Assembly: GCF_018327705.1 (NCBI RefSeq)
Contig: NZ_BNEM01000002.1
Span: 2,852,001 to 2,916,000, forward strand
DNA length: 64,000 nucleotides
Source of the DNA: Catellatospora sp. TT07R-123
GTDB taxonomy: Bacteria; Actinomycetota; Actinomycetes; Mycobacteriales; Micromonosporaceae
Direction: 5' to 3'
Below the pieces are notes generated by a model. The model was not told the DNA's origin, did no database searches, and worked only from the letters and a program-made list of their open reading frames with translations. Every line of letters starts with the position of its first letter. Position 1 is the first letter of the stretch. The translations under genes were made by a program, and so were the position numbers. This document shows positions 1 through 7,718 of the stretch, piece by piece.

Positions 1-390
1 ACGCTGGTCAACCAGCCCACCGTCGTCCAGCGGACGACGAAGTACGAGCCCTGCCGCGCGCCGCGCGTGCCGCAGCTCAACTCGGGCTTCGAGACCAAGA
101 CCATCACGATGAACGACGACTGCACGATGGTGCTGCTGACGCTCAACGTCAACTTCACCATCACCTGGAACACGGGGGCGACGTCGACCATCAGCGCCGT
201 GCGCACCGCCACCATCTCGGGTGGCCAGCTGATCGTGACCTTCAACGGCACGGTCACCGCGGGCCTGTTCGCGGGCAGCTCGGCCAAGCAGGTCTTCACC
301 GCGAACGCGACCGACCTGATCAACTGCCTCAACGGCGTCGGGAAGCTCCCGAGCATCGTGTCGAAGGTGCAGCTGACGATCTTCCACTGA
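1..390 (+). CDS. C-terminal part of a probable secreted protein, 5' end outside window
   Basis: The frame is open from base 1 to a TGA at 388-390, so only the last 129 codons are present. The visible protein is rich in Thr, Val, Ile and Asn, with alternating hydrophobic and polar residues typical of an extracellular beta-sandwich. It has Cys residues near the window start, before MNDDCTMV and near the C-terminus (INCLNG) that could form disulfides. I do not recognise a family. An internal GTG at 67 would also open the frame, but coding character extends upstream of it. A strong hairpin follows at 398-436. Confidence 0.6.
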   Translation, partial: TLVNQPTVVQRTTKYEPCRAPRVPQLNSGFETKTITMNDDCTMVLLTLNVNFTITWNTGATSTISAVRTATISGGQLIVTFNGTVTAGLFAGSSAKQVFTANATDLINCLNGVGKLPSIVSKVQLTIFH

Positions 391-397
391 TCGCCGG

Positions 398-436
398 GCC
401 GGGGCGGCACCACCTCGCGCGGGGTGCCGCCCCGGC
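398..436 (+). terminator. Hairpin terminator after the first gene
   Basis: A perfect 14-bp stem (398-411 pairing with 423-436) with an 11-nt loop follows the stop codon at once. There is no T-run, which is usual for actinomycete terminators. Confidence 0.6.
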
Positions 437-471
437 ACACGCACCACCCCCCGCGATGGCCGTGGTGCGTC

Positions 472-477
472 TAGCAT
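472..477 (+). promoter_or_regulatory. -10 box of a likely leaderless promoter
   Basis: TAGCAT lies 8 nt before the GTG at 486, the spacing expected if transcription starts at or next to the start codon. An alternative ATG at 456 would place this box inside the coding region, which argues for the GTG. Confidence 0.5.
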
Positions 478-485
478 CTCGGCTC

Positions 486-1439
486 GTGTCCGACGAACGC
501 GTCCCGCTGCTGCTCGGCCTGGCCCTGCTGGCGATCGGCCTGCTGCTCAACCTGTCCCGCATCCGCCGCTGGGCGGCCGACCGCCGCGCGCGGCGCCTGG
601 ACCAGCGGCTGCGGCAGCTGCTCGACCGCGGCCTGGACGCCGAGGCGGCCACGCTGATGCTCGCGGAGATCGATCGGCTGCGCCGGTCCGCGGCCACCGA
701 CGCCGACCGGTCGCGGCTGGCCACCATCCTGCGGATGTGCGCGCACCTCTACCACCGCGACGGGCGCCTCGACGAGGCGCGGCCGCTGGCGGAGGAGTCC
801 GTCGCGGTCGCCCGGCCGGTCGCCGACCGCCATCCCGGCCACGCGGCCTGGCCGCTGGTGATCCTGGGGCAGGTGCTCGCCGACCAGCGCGACGACCACG
901 GGGCCGGACAGCGGCTGCGCGAGGCTTACGAGGACGTGCGGGCCGACCCCTCGAACGACCCCGAGTCCGATGCCCTGCGGGTGCTCGTCGCCGCGAACTA
1001 CACCATGGTCCTGCGCCGGCTCGGCGACTGCGCGACGGCGATCGCCGTGGCGCAGTGGGGTGTCGGCGTCGACGGGCGCCTGGCCGCCGGCAGCCTGCCC
1101 CCGTTCACTCGGGCCAGTGCGGGCTGGTTGCACGCGGCGCTGGCGCTCGCCCGGACCGACGCGGGCCAGGACGGGCGCCCGGATGCCCAGACCGCCGCCG
1201 AGATCTGGCGAGGCCTGCTCGACCTCGGTGTCTACGGCGAGCACGAGTCCGAGGGCATGGGCTACGCCGACTTCGCCGTGGCGTACGCGCTGCGGCCGTT
1301 CGACGCGGTCGCCGCCGAGCAGGCTGCCCGCAGGGCCGCGGCGCGGTTCGAGCGGCTGGCCGTCGCCGCCCCCGCCCGCCTGGCCCGGCGGCAGGCGGAG
1401 GTCGAGGCGCTGCTGGGCGCGATGGCCGCCGCGCGCTAG
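486..1439 (+). CDS. Membrane-anchored TPR-like helical-repeat protein
   Basis: About 317 aa. The N-terminus has one hydrophobic helix (LLLGLALLAIGLLL) followed by Arg-rich residues, suggesting a single membrane anchor with the body in the cytoplasm. The rest is Ala/Leu/Arg-rich amphipathic helix pairs. The segment HLYHRDGRLDEARPLAEE and later ones resemble tetratricopeptide repeats, so a scaffold role is likely. No catalytic motif is visible. The GTG at 486 is preferred over ATG 456 because of the TAGCAT box. The TAG stop overlaps the converging aldo/keto reductase stop in the 4-base palindrome CTAG. Confidence 0.65.
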   Translation: MSDERVPLLLGLALLAIGLLLNLSRIRRWAADRRARRLDQRLRQLLDRGLDAEAATLMLAEIDRLRRSAATDADRSRLATILRMCAHLYHRDGRLDEARPLAEESVAVARPVADRHPGHAAWPLVILGQVLADQRDDHGAGQRLREAYEDVRADPSNDPESDALRVLVAANYTMVLRRLGDCATAIAVAQWGVGVDGRLAAGSLPPFTRASAGWLHAALALARTDAGQDGRPDAQTAAEIWRGLLDLGVYGEHESEGMGYADFAVAYALRPFDAVAAEQAARRAAARFERLAVAAPARLARRQAEVEALLGAMAAAR

Positions 1440-2428
1440 GGCGTGGGGGCGTCGGGGCGCAGCAGGCCCTCGGCGACCAGGTCGGTCCAGAGCTCCGGCG
1501 GGACCGGCCGGGCGAACAGGTCGGCGCTGCGCAGGATGTTCTCGGGGCGGCCCGCGCCGACGACGACCGAGGCGACGCACGGATGGGCGGCGGCGAAGGC
1601 CAGCGCCGCCTGGGGCAGGGCCACGCCGTGGCGGCGGCAGGCCAGGGCGATGGCCTGGGCGCGGGCGAGGATGTCGGCGGGGACGGTGCCGTACTCGTAC
1701 GGGCGGGTCTCGTCGGGCCAGTCGACGGCGAGCAGGCCGCTGTTGAACACGCCCACGTTGACCATCGAGATGCCCCGGGCGGCGCAGACGGGCAGCAGGT
1801 CGTCGAGGGCGGGCTGTTCCAGCAGCGTGTAGCGGCCCGCGACCATGAGCGCGTCCACGTCGGTCTCGACGGCGAACCGGGTGAGCACGGCGGTGTCCTT
1901 GGAGCCGACGCCGACGGCGCCGATGACGCCCTGGTCGCGCAGCTCGTGCAGGGCCGGGTAGGCCTCGGTGACGGCGCGGGCGGCGTCGGGGCTCTCCTCG
2001 GGGTCGTGGATGAGCACCAGGTCGATGCGGTCCAGGCCGAGGCGGCGCAGGCTGTCCTCGATGCTGCGGTGGATCCCGGCGGAGCTGAAGTCCCACTCAC
2101 GGCGCAGGCCCGCCGGGACGTCGAAGCCGTTGGCCAGGTCGTTGGCGCCCGCACCGGCCGGGTTGTCGACCAGGACGCGGCCGACCTTGGTGGACAGGAC
2201 GTACTCCTCGCGCGGGCGGGCGGCCAGGGCCTGGCCGAGACGGCGTTCGGACAGGCCGAGACCGTAGTGGGGGGCGGTGTCGAAGTAGCGGACGCCCGCC
2301 TGCCAGGCCGCGTCGACCGTGGCGGCCGCGCGGTCGTCGGGGACGGCGCGGTAGAGGTTGCCGATGGAGGCGGCGCCGAGGCCGAGCGGGCCGACGGTGA
2401 CGCGGGAGCGTCCGAGCTGGTGGGGCAT
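1436..2428 (-). CDS. Aldo/keto reductase family oxidoreductase
   Basis: 330 aa. A TIM-barrel NAD(P)H-dependent reductase. The catalytic tetrad is visible as D50, Y55 (in FDTAPHYGLGLSERRLG), K81 (STKVGR) and H141 (LVLIHDPEE). The sequence is closest in style to the D-threo-aldose 1-dehydrogenase branch (an N-terminal GLGAASIGNLYR loop and the conserved NP/GG cofactor region near the C-terminus, VVVGAGRPENI). The substrate cannot be read from sequence. A good GGAGG site lies 7 nt before the ATG. The gene converges on and overlaps the TPR-like gene by 4 bp, and diverges from the serine hydrolase at 2551. Confidence 0.9.
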   Translation of the reverse strand: MPHQLGRSRVTVGPLGLGAASIGNLYRAVPDDRAAATVDAAWQAGVRYFDTAPHYGLGLSERRLGQALAARPREEYVLSTKVGRVLVDNPAGAGANDLANGFDVPAGLRREWDFSSAGIHRSIEDSLRRLGLDRIDLVLIHDPEESPDAARAVTEAYPALHELRDQGVIGAVGVGSKDTAVLTRFAVETDVDALMVAGRYTLLEQPALDDLLPVCAARGISMVNVGVFNSGLLAVDWPDETRPYEYGTVPADILARAQAIALACRRHGVALPQAALAFAAAHPCVASVVVGAGRPENILRSADLFARPVPPELWTDLVAEGLLRPDAPTP

Positions 2429-2458
2429 GGCGAAACCTCCGGAGCAGGGCGGCGGGCT

Positions 2459-2472
2459 TATCCTATACGATA
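2459..2472. promoter_or_regulatory. AT-rich dyad between divergent genes, possible operator/promoter
   Basis: TATCCTATACGATA matches its own reverse complement at 12 of 14 positions and lies in an AT-rich island in otherwise very GC-rich DNA, between the divergent starts at 2428 and 2551. It could be a -10 region or a regulator site; no regulator gene is adjacent. Confidence 0.3.
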
Positions 2473-2550
2473 TATGAAATGGCGCCGCCGGGAAATGTCG
2501 CCGGGAAATGCGGTCGAGGCGGGCGTTCCGGTCTGGCAGGGTGGATCGCC

Positions 2551-3645
2551 ATGAGCGGACAGTGGGACGGGCTGCGCGACCGGGTGCAGCAGACGATCGA
2601 GGACCTCGTCGCCTCCGGCGCCGAGACGGGGGTACAGGTCAGCGCCTACCTGCACGGCGAGCCGATCGTCGAGGCGTACGCGGGGACCGACGGCACCGGT
2701 CGCCCCGTCACCGCCGACACGCTGTTCCCCAGCTTCTCCACCGCCAAGGGTGTCACCGCCACGGTCGTGCACGTGCTGGCCGAGCGCGGCGAGCTCGACT
2801 ACGGCCTGCGCCTGGCCGACGTGTGGCCCGAGTACGCCGCCCACGGCAAATCCGGCACCACCCTGGCCCACGCGCTGACGCACGCCACCGGTGTGCCGCA
2901 GCTGCCCGCCGACGTCACCCCGGCCGACTTCGCCGACTGGGACCGCATGTGCGCGCTGATCGCCGCGCAGGCCCCGCAGTGGGAACCGGGCACGCGGCAG
3001 GGCTACCACGCCTGGACCTACGGCTGGATCGTCGGCGAGACGGTGCGCCGGGCCACCGGCCGCACGCTGGCCCAGGCGCTGGCCGAGCAGGTCGCCGGGC
3101 CGCTGGGCGTCGGCGGCGAGCTGTTCTTCGGCGTGCCGGAGGCCGAGCTCGGGCGGGTGGCGCGGCTGGGCGAGCACGGCTGGCAGCCCGCGCTGGCGTA
3201 CCTGTCGGCGAACCTGCCCCACATCGACCTGGTGGTTCCGCCCGCGGTGCGACCGGACGCGGCACTGGGCAACCGGCCGGAGTTCCTGCGCGCCGACGTG
3301 CCCGCCACCGGCACCATGAGCGCCCGCGCCGCGGCCCGGATGTACGCCGCCCTGCTCGGCGCGGTCGACGGCGTGCGCCTGATCTCGCCCGAGCGGCTGG
3401 CCCGGGTCACCGCGGTCGCGATGGACGGGCCCGACTGGGTGTTCGGGCAGCCGGTGCGCCGCAGCCTCGGCTACGCCGTGGAGGACGGCCACTTCGGCTC
3501 CAGCGGCAGCGGCGGCAGCCTCGCGTACGCGTTCCCGCAGCTGGGCCTGGCCGTGGCCGCGACCAAGAACCAGATGTCGTTCGGCGACGGCGACCCGATG
3601 GAGCAGCTGCGCGAGCTGATCCAGACGGAGGTCGCCGCGCACTGA
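2551..3645 (+). CDS. Serine hydrolase of the beta-lactamase (class C / EstB) fold
   Basis: About 364 aa from ATG 2551, which has a GGTGGA-like site just upstream; the frame is open to 2479 but that stretch is not protein-like. Members cleave esters or beta-lactam-like substrates through an acyl-serine. The SxxK motif is S63-T-A-K66 (PSFSTAKGV). A candidate YxN-equivalent Tyr is Y152 (GYHAWTYGW), and a C-terminal FGSSGSGG replaces the usual FGHxGxGG. The loss of that His makes esterase or peptidase activity more likely than lactamase. No signal peptide is seen, so it is probably cytoplasmic. Confidence 0.85.
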   Translation: MSGQWDGLRDRVQQTIEDLVASGAETGVQVSAYLHGEPIVEAYAGTDGTGRPVTADTLFPSFSTAKGVTATVVHVLAERGELDYGLRLADVWPEYAAHGKSGTTLAHALTHATGVPQLPADVTPADFADWDRMCALIAAQAPQWEPGTRQGYHAWTYGWIVGETVRRATGRTLAQALAEQVAGPLGVGGELFFGVPEAELGRVARLGEHGWQPALAYLSANLPHIDLVVPPAVRPDAALGNRPEFLRADVPATGTMSARAAARMYAALLGAVDGVRLISPERLARVTAVAMDGPDWVFGQPVRRSLGYAVEDGHFGSSGSGGSLAYAFPQLGLAVAATKNQMSFGDGDPMEQLRELIQTEVAAH

Positions 3646-3817
3646 CGCGGGTCGGCCGAACGTACCGTGTACACATCGGATCATCGGATATCCGCCCTGT
3701 TCGCGTGGTGTTGCCACGACGCTGGGCGGGTCTTCGTCACGGGGCAAACCCGGCGTAACCCGGAGCCTTCACGCTCTCGCCACCGTCCATGGCAGAGAGC
3801 AGGCGAAGGAGACTCCG

Positions 3818-5845
3818 ATGGAAGAAGTGAGCCGCCGTAAGTTCGTGGCGATGTCCGCCGGCGCGGCGGCGGGCGCCGTCGTCGCGACCGGGGTGGAGCT
3901 GGGCAGCACGGCCGAGGCGAGCGCCGCCGCCACCGGCACCATCACCGACGTCAAGCACGTGGTCGTGCTGATGCAGGAGAACCGCAGCTTCGACCACTAC
4001 TTCGGCACCCTCAAGGGCGTACGCGGGTTCGCGGACCGGGCCGGGGTGCTGCTCAACGGCGGGTACCCGGCGTTCCAGCAGCCCAACGGGTCCGGACGGC
4101 AGTACCCGTGGAAGATGAGCAGCACGAACTCCTCCGGCGGCGCCGACCCCGACGACATGGCGCAGTGCAACGGCGACCTGCCGCACAGCTGGAGCTCGCA
4201 GCACTCGGCCTGGGCCAAGGGCAAGATGGACAACTGGGTCTCCGGCGTCGGCAGCGTGCGCAGCCTGGGATACCTGGACCGGGCCGACATCCCGTTCCAC
4301 TACGCGCTGGCGGACAACTGGACCGTCTGCGACGCGTACTTCTGCTCGGCGCTGAGCGCCACCGGCCCCAACCGCACCTTCCTGTGGAGCGGCCGCATCG
4401 ACGCGGGCAGCAAGGACGGCGGCGACGAGTCGGGGCTGAACTGGCAGACCTACGCCGAGGCGCTGCAGAACGCGGGCGTGAGCTGGAAGGTGTACCAGCG
4501 GGCCAGCGACAACTACGGCGACAACGGGCTGGCGTACTTCTCGCAGTTCAGCAGCGCCGCGCCCGGCAACCCGCTCTACGACCGGGGCATGGCCTCGGTG
4601 CCGGGCAGCCTGCCCACGCACGAGGCGATCGCGGCCGCGATCCGCGCCGACGTGGTCGCGGGCACGCTGCCGCAGGTCAGCTGGATCGTGGCGAACGAGG
4701 CGTTCTCCGAGCACCCGTCGGCCCCGCCCGGCGACGGCGCCCACTTCGTCAACCTCGTGCTCCAGGCCCTGGCCGCCGACGCGAACACCTTCAACTCCAC
4801 CGTGCTGTTCCTCAACTACGACGAGAACGACGGCTTCTTCGACCACGTGCCGCCGCCCTCTCCCCCGGCGGACACGACCGGTGAGTTCCTCAGCGGCACC
4901 CCGATCGGCCTGGGCTTCCGGGTGCCGATGATCGTGATCTCGCCGTGGACCCGGGGCGGCTGGGTCAGCTCGGAGGTGTTCGACCACACCTCGGTGATCC
5001 GGTTCCTGGAGACCTGGACGGCCGCGCGCGGCACGCCCGCGAACTGCCCGAACATCAGCGCGTGGCGGCGCCGGGTCACCGGTGACCTCACGGGCGCGTT
5101 CGACTTCGCCCATCCCGTGTACGGCCTGCCGACGCTCCCCGCGACCAGCGTCATCACGCACAACTACTGCAAGACGCTGCCCAACCCGGCCCCGACCACC
5201 AACGCGCTGCCCGCCCAGGAGCCCGGCACCCGGCCGGCCCGCGCGCTGCCGTACCAGGTGAACGGGTATCTGGACCGGCTGGAGTTCGGCACCGGCGGCA
5301 AGATCCTGACCTGGTTCCAGCTGGTCAACCAGGGTGCCCCGGCGACCCGGGCGGCGCACTTCTCGATCCACCCCAACGCGTACCGCACCCGTGACCCGTG
5401 GCAGTACACGGTCGACGCGGGCGCCACCGCCACCGACTACTTCAACGTCGGCACCGGCTACGGCGACGGCAAGTACGACATCAGCATGTACGGCCCGAAC
5501 CGGTTCCTGCGCCGGTTCACCGGCAACGCGACGACGGCGGGCAAGAACGCCTTCGTGAGCAGCTGGTTCGCGGTCGCCCCGAACACGGGGCAGCAGGCGA
5601 TCTGGTTCCGGCTGAAGAACACGTCGACCGCGGCGATGACCTTCACCATCAAGTCGAACCAGTACCGCACCGACGGCCCGTGGACCTACACCGTGGCCGC
5701 CGGGGGCAGCGCGGACGACTACTTCAACGCGGTCGCCTACAACAGCGGCTGGTACGACTTCACGATCACCGTCAGCGGCGACACGTCCTGGTCGCAGCGG
5801 TTCACCGGCCACCTGGAGACCGGTTCGGCCAGTGTGAGCGGCTGA
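3818..5845 (+). CDS. Tat-exported phosphocholine-type phospholipase C
   Basis: 675 aa. The protein begins with a Tat signal (SRRKFVAM at 5-12, hydrophobic stretch to about residue 36), so it is exported folded. The phosphoesterase domain (PF04185-like) starts with VVVLMQENRSFDHYFGTLKG (48-67), which carries metal and nucleophile-region residues, and contains FLNYDENDGFFDHVPPP. The C-terminus has two tandem domains of about 85 aa, each with an (N/Q)xYRTxxPWxYTV motif, matching the bacterial phospholipase C C-terminal domain (DUF756). An AGGAG site lies 8 nt before the ATG. Such enzymes release phosphorylated head groups and are often phosphate-regulated, but I see no PHO box here. It appears monocistronic. 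Confidence 0.9.
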   Translation: MEEVSRRKFVAMSAGAAAGAVVATGVELGSTAEASAAATGTITDVKHVVVLMQENRSFDHYFGTLKGVRGFADRAGVLLNGGYPAFQQPNGSGRQYPWKMSSTNSSGGADPDDMAQCNGDLPHSWSSQHSAWAKGKMDNWVSGVGSVRSLGYLDRADIPFHYALADNWTVCDAYFCSALSATGPNRTFLWSGRIDAGSKDGGDESGLNWQTYAEALQNAGVSWKVYQRASDNYGDNGLAYFSQFSSAAPGNPLYDRGMASVPGSLPTHEAIAAAIRADVVAGTLPQVSWIVANEAFSEHPSAPPGDGAHFVNLVLQALAADANTFNSTVLFLNYDENDGFFDHVPPPSPPADTTGEFLSGTPIGLGFRVPMIVISPWTRGGWVSSEVFDHTSVIRFLETWTAARGTPANCPNISAWRRRVTGDLTGAFDFAHPVYGLPTLPATSVITHNYCKTLPNPAPTTNALPAQEPGTRPARALPYQVNGYLDRLEFGTGGKILTWFQLVNQGAPATRAAHFSIHPNAYRTRDPWQYTVDAGATATDYFNVGTGYGDGKYDISMYGPNRFLRRFTGNATTAGKNAFVSSWFAVAPNTGQQAIWFRLKNTSTAAMTFTIKSNQYRTDGPWTYTVAAGGSADDYFNAVAYNSGWYDFTITVSGDTSWSQRFTGHLETGSASVSG

Positions 5846-5894
5846 GCCGGTGCGCGGTGCGTCCGTCGGTTCCGGACGGACGCGCCGCATATGC

Positions 5895-5933
5895 CTTGCC
5901 CTGGCAAGCACTTTGCGATACAAAGTACTTGCC
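5895..5933. promoter_or_regulatory. Operator-like 31-bp inverted repeat with extra half-site
   Basis: GGCAAG-C-ACTTTG (5903-5915), CGATA, CAAAGT-A-CTTGCC (5921-5933): the arms match at 12 of 13 positions. A further CTTGCC at 5895-5900 pairs with GGCAAG at 5903-5908. It ends 20 bp before ATG 5954. The downstream winged-helix gene at 6700 is the obvious candidate ligand, making this a probable autoregulatory operator. Confidence 0.7.
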
Positions 5934-5953
5934 AATAGACAAGGAGCAGACCC

Positions 5954-6703
5954 ATGGCCACAGTGGACCCATCCGCGCAACTGCTCGACGACCTGCGGCA
6001 CCTGCGCGAGCAGGCACGCCGCCGCACCCACGGCGGCGCCTGGCTGCCCGTCGCCCTGCTCGCCGCGCTGCTGCTGGCGAGCATCGCGCTCTACCGGACG
6101 CCCTTCGCCCAGGTGAGCTGGATTCCCGCGACCGACTCCTGGGCCGGGCTGCCCGACGCCCAGCGCAGCGCCACCGCCTCGTACCTGTTCTGGTTCGTCG
6201 GCACCCCGCTGGTCATCGCGCTGAGCGCCGCGTGGTACCGCCACCGGGCCCAGCGGGTGGGCGTACGGCTGCCGCTGCGCTGGTTCGTGCTCACCGCGCT
6301 CGGCGCCCTGGCCGCGCTGGCCGTGCTCGCCGCCGCGCCCGTGCCGCACCCGGAGGACTCGCAACTGCTGGCCGAGCGGTCGTCGCTGCTGGGCGGGCTG
6401 GCCACCCCGCTGCTGCCCGTCTCGCTCGCCCTGGTGGCGCTCGGATGGATCGAGCGCAGCCGGGCGGTCGCGCTGGCCGGCGCCTGGGTCGGCCTGATCG
6501 CCTGGTGGCAGTCCGCCATGGGCATGGGACACCTCACCGGATTCACGGCCTGGGTGCTCGGCTTCTTCGAGGGGCCCGCGCTGGGCGGGGAGCTGACCCT
6601 GTTCGGGCTCAACCGGCCCGGCCCGACGCTGATCCTGATGGCACTGCCGCTAGTGGTGTTCGCGGTGGTGCGGGCCCTGCGGACGCGGGGCGGCAGCCGG
6701 TGA
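5954..6703 (+). CDS. Polytopic membrane protein of unknown function
   Basis: 249 aa. After a soluble N-terminus of about 30 residues (MATVDPSAQLLDDLRHLREQ) come about six hydrophobic segments (for example WLPVALLAALLLASIALY, FWFVGTPLVIALSAAWY, WFVLTALGALAALAVLAAA). I recognise no catalytic motif. An AAGGAG site precedes the ATG. Its TGA overlaps the GTG of the winged-helix gene, so the two are cotranscribed and probably form a regulator/membrane-protein pair controlled from the palindrome at 5895-5933. Confidence 0.7.
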   Translation: MATVDPSAQLLDDLRHLREQARRRTHGGAWLPVALLAALLLASIALYRTPFAQVSWIPATDSWAGLPDAQRSATASYLFWFVGTPLVIALSAAWYRHRAQRVGVRLPLRWFVLTALGALAALAVLAAAPVPHPEDSQLLAERSSLLGGLATPLLPVSLALVALGWIERSRAVALAGAWVGLIAWWQSAMGMGHLTGFTAWVLGFFEGPALGGELTLFGLNRPGPTLILMALPLVVFAVVRALRTRGGSR

Positions 6704-7056
6704 CGCAGGACGGGGCGCATCCGGCGCTCGGGCTGGACGAGACGGTCCACCAGCGCATCCGGCTGGGCATCCTGACCGTGCTGGCCGAGACGCCCGAGTG
6801 CGCGTTCACGGCCGTACGCGATCAGCTCCAGCTCAGCGACGGCAACCTCAGCCGCCATCTGCGGGTGCTGGAGGAGGCCGGGCTGGTCGGCATCCGCAAG
6901 GCGTACGAGGGCCGCAAGCCCTGCACCTGGCTGGCCCTGACCCGCGACGGCCGCACCGCCCTGCGCCGCGAACTGGCCGCCCTCGAACAGCTCGTCACCC
7001 GCCTGCGCGCCGCCGACGCCACGGCACCGCCCGACCCGGCCGCCCAGGCCGGTTGA
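6700..7056 (+). CDS. Winged-helix transcriptional regulator (HTH_34/MarR-like)
   Basis: 118 aa from GTG 6700, overlapping the preceding stop in GTGA. The helix-turn-helix core runs FTAVRDQLQLSDGNLSRHLR (about residues 35-54), followed by a wing (VGIRKAYEGRKPCTWLALT) and a C-terminal dimerisation helix (ALRRELAALEQLVTRLRAA). This matches the small PF13601-type winged-helix proteins usually coupled to a membrane protein. It probably binds the palindrome at 5903-5933 to autoregulate the pair. It has no metal-binding Cys cluster, so it is unlikely to be a classical ArsR metal sensor. Confidence 0.8.
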   Translation: MTQDGAHPALGLDETVHQRIRLGILTVLAETPECAFTAVRDQLQLSDGNLSRHLRVLEEAGLVGIRKAYEGRKPCTWLALTRDGRTALRRELAALEQLVTRLRAADATAPPDPAAQAG

Positions 7057-7073
7057 TCAGACCGGTTGATCAG
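7049..7073 (+). repeat. 12-bp tandem direct repeat over a stop codon
   Basis: CCGGTTGATCAG occurs at 7049-7060 and again at 7062-7073, separated by one base. The first copy contains the TGA of the regulator gene. It looks like a small local duplication. Confidence 0.6.
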
Positions 7074-7128
7074 GAAGCTGTGCCCGGGACACACCGTCGA
7101 CCCGTGCCATAAGTTCATGATCGACGGG

Positions 7129-7177
7129 GTGACGCCCCGGCGCGCGCCCGCGAGGGGCGCACGCCGGGTGGCGTCAC
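7129..7177. terminator. Bidirectional hairpin between convergent genes
   Basis: GTGACGCC (7129-7136) pairs with GGCGTCAC (7170-7177), and the stem extends inward through CCGGCG/CGCCGG. It covers the stop codon of the leftward AhpD-like gene. Confidence 0.5.
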
Positions 7178-7626
7178 CAGGCGCCGGCGACCTGGCGGGT
7201 GGCGGCGTTGAGGCGGTTCCACACGTTGATGCCCGAGATGGACAGCAGGAGGCCCTGCACCTGCGCCTCGGTGTAGTGGCGGTTGACCTCGGCCCAGAGG
7301 GCGTCATCGACGGGGTCGGGGCGGCCCGCGAGCAGCGTCACGGCCTCGGTCAGCGCCAGCGCGGCCCGCTCCGCGTCGGTGAAGTAGGGGGTGTCGCGCC
7401 AGGCGGCGACCGTGTCCAGCCGGTCGTCGCCCTCGCCGTTCTTGCGCAGGTCGGCGGCGTGCATCCGCACGCACACGCTGCACCCGTTGAGCTGGCTGGC
7501 GCGCAGGTTCACCAGCTCCAGCAGGTTCTTGTCCAGGCCGGTCGTGCCGACCGCGGCCGACAGCGCCTGGAGGGCCGCCAGGGCGCCGGGGATGCTGAGG
7601 GCGGGGTGTGCCATTCGTGCCTGCAT
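7174..7626 (-). CDS. AhpD-like / carboxymuconolactone decarboxylase family protein
   Basis: 150 aa. The all-helical fold carries the redox motif C49-S-V-C52-x3-H56 (NGCSVCVRMH) with an upstream ELVNLRASQ helix, as in AhpD-type peroxidase partners. ATG 7626 was chosen because AAAGGAG lies 6 nt upstream; the longer reading frame runs into the divergent sigma gene. It is divergent from an ECF sigma factor with a SnoaL-like tail, the classic ECF41 gene pair, where this protein family is the usual regulatory partner or target. It is likely cytoplasmic. Confidence 0.9.
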   Translation of the reverse strand: MQARMAHPALSIPGALAALQALSAAVGTTGLDKNLLELVNLRASQLNGCSVCVRMHAADLRKNGEGDDRLDTVAAWRDTPYFTDAERAALALTEAVTLLAGRPDPVDDALWAEVNRHYTEAQVQGLLLSISGINVWNRLNAATRQVAGAW

Positions 7627-7656
7627 GTCGTGCTCCTTTAGGATCTTGGGGCGGCC

Positions 7657-7683
7657 GGTCACATCGGCCGCTCCGGTGGGGTC
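7657..7683 (+). promoter_or_regulatory. Candidate ECF41-type autoregulated promoter
   Basis: GGTCACA at 7657-7663 is one base from the ECF41 -35 consensus TGTCACA. After 16 nt comes GGTC (7680-7683), three of four bases of the -10 CGTC. It sits about 35 bp before the sigma gene start. Confidence 0.4.
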
Positions 7684-7718
7684 GCTTCTTCGACACCGCA
7701 CGACGGAGGAATGTGACC

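Noticed and set aside
3737..6532. A 931-codon open frame on the minus strand opposite the phospholipase C and membrane-protein genes
   Set aside because: It is an antisense shadow of two well-supported plus-strand genes; its translation is low-complexity Arg/Gly/Val/His with no family features, as expected in very GC-rich DNA.
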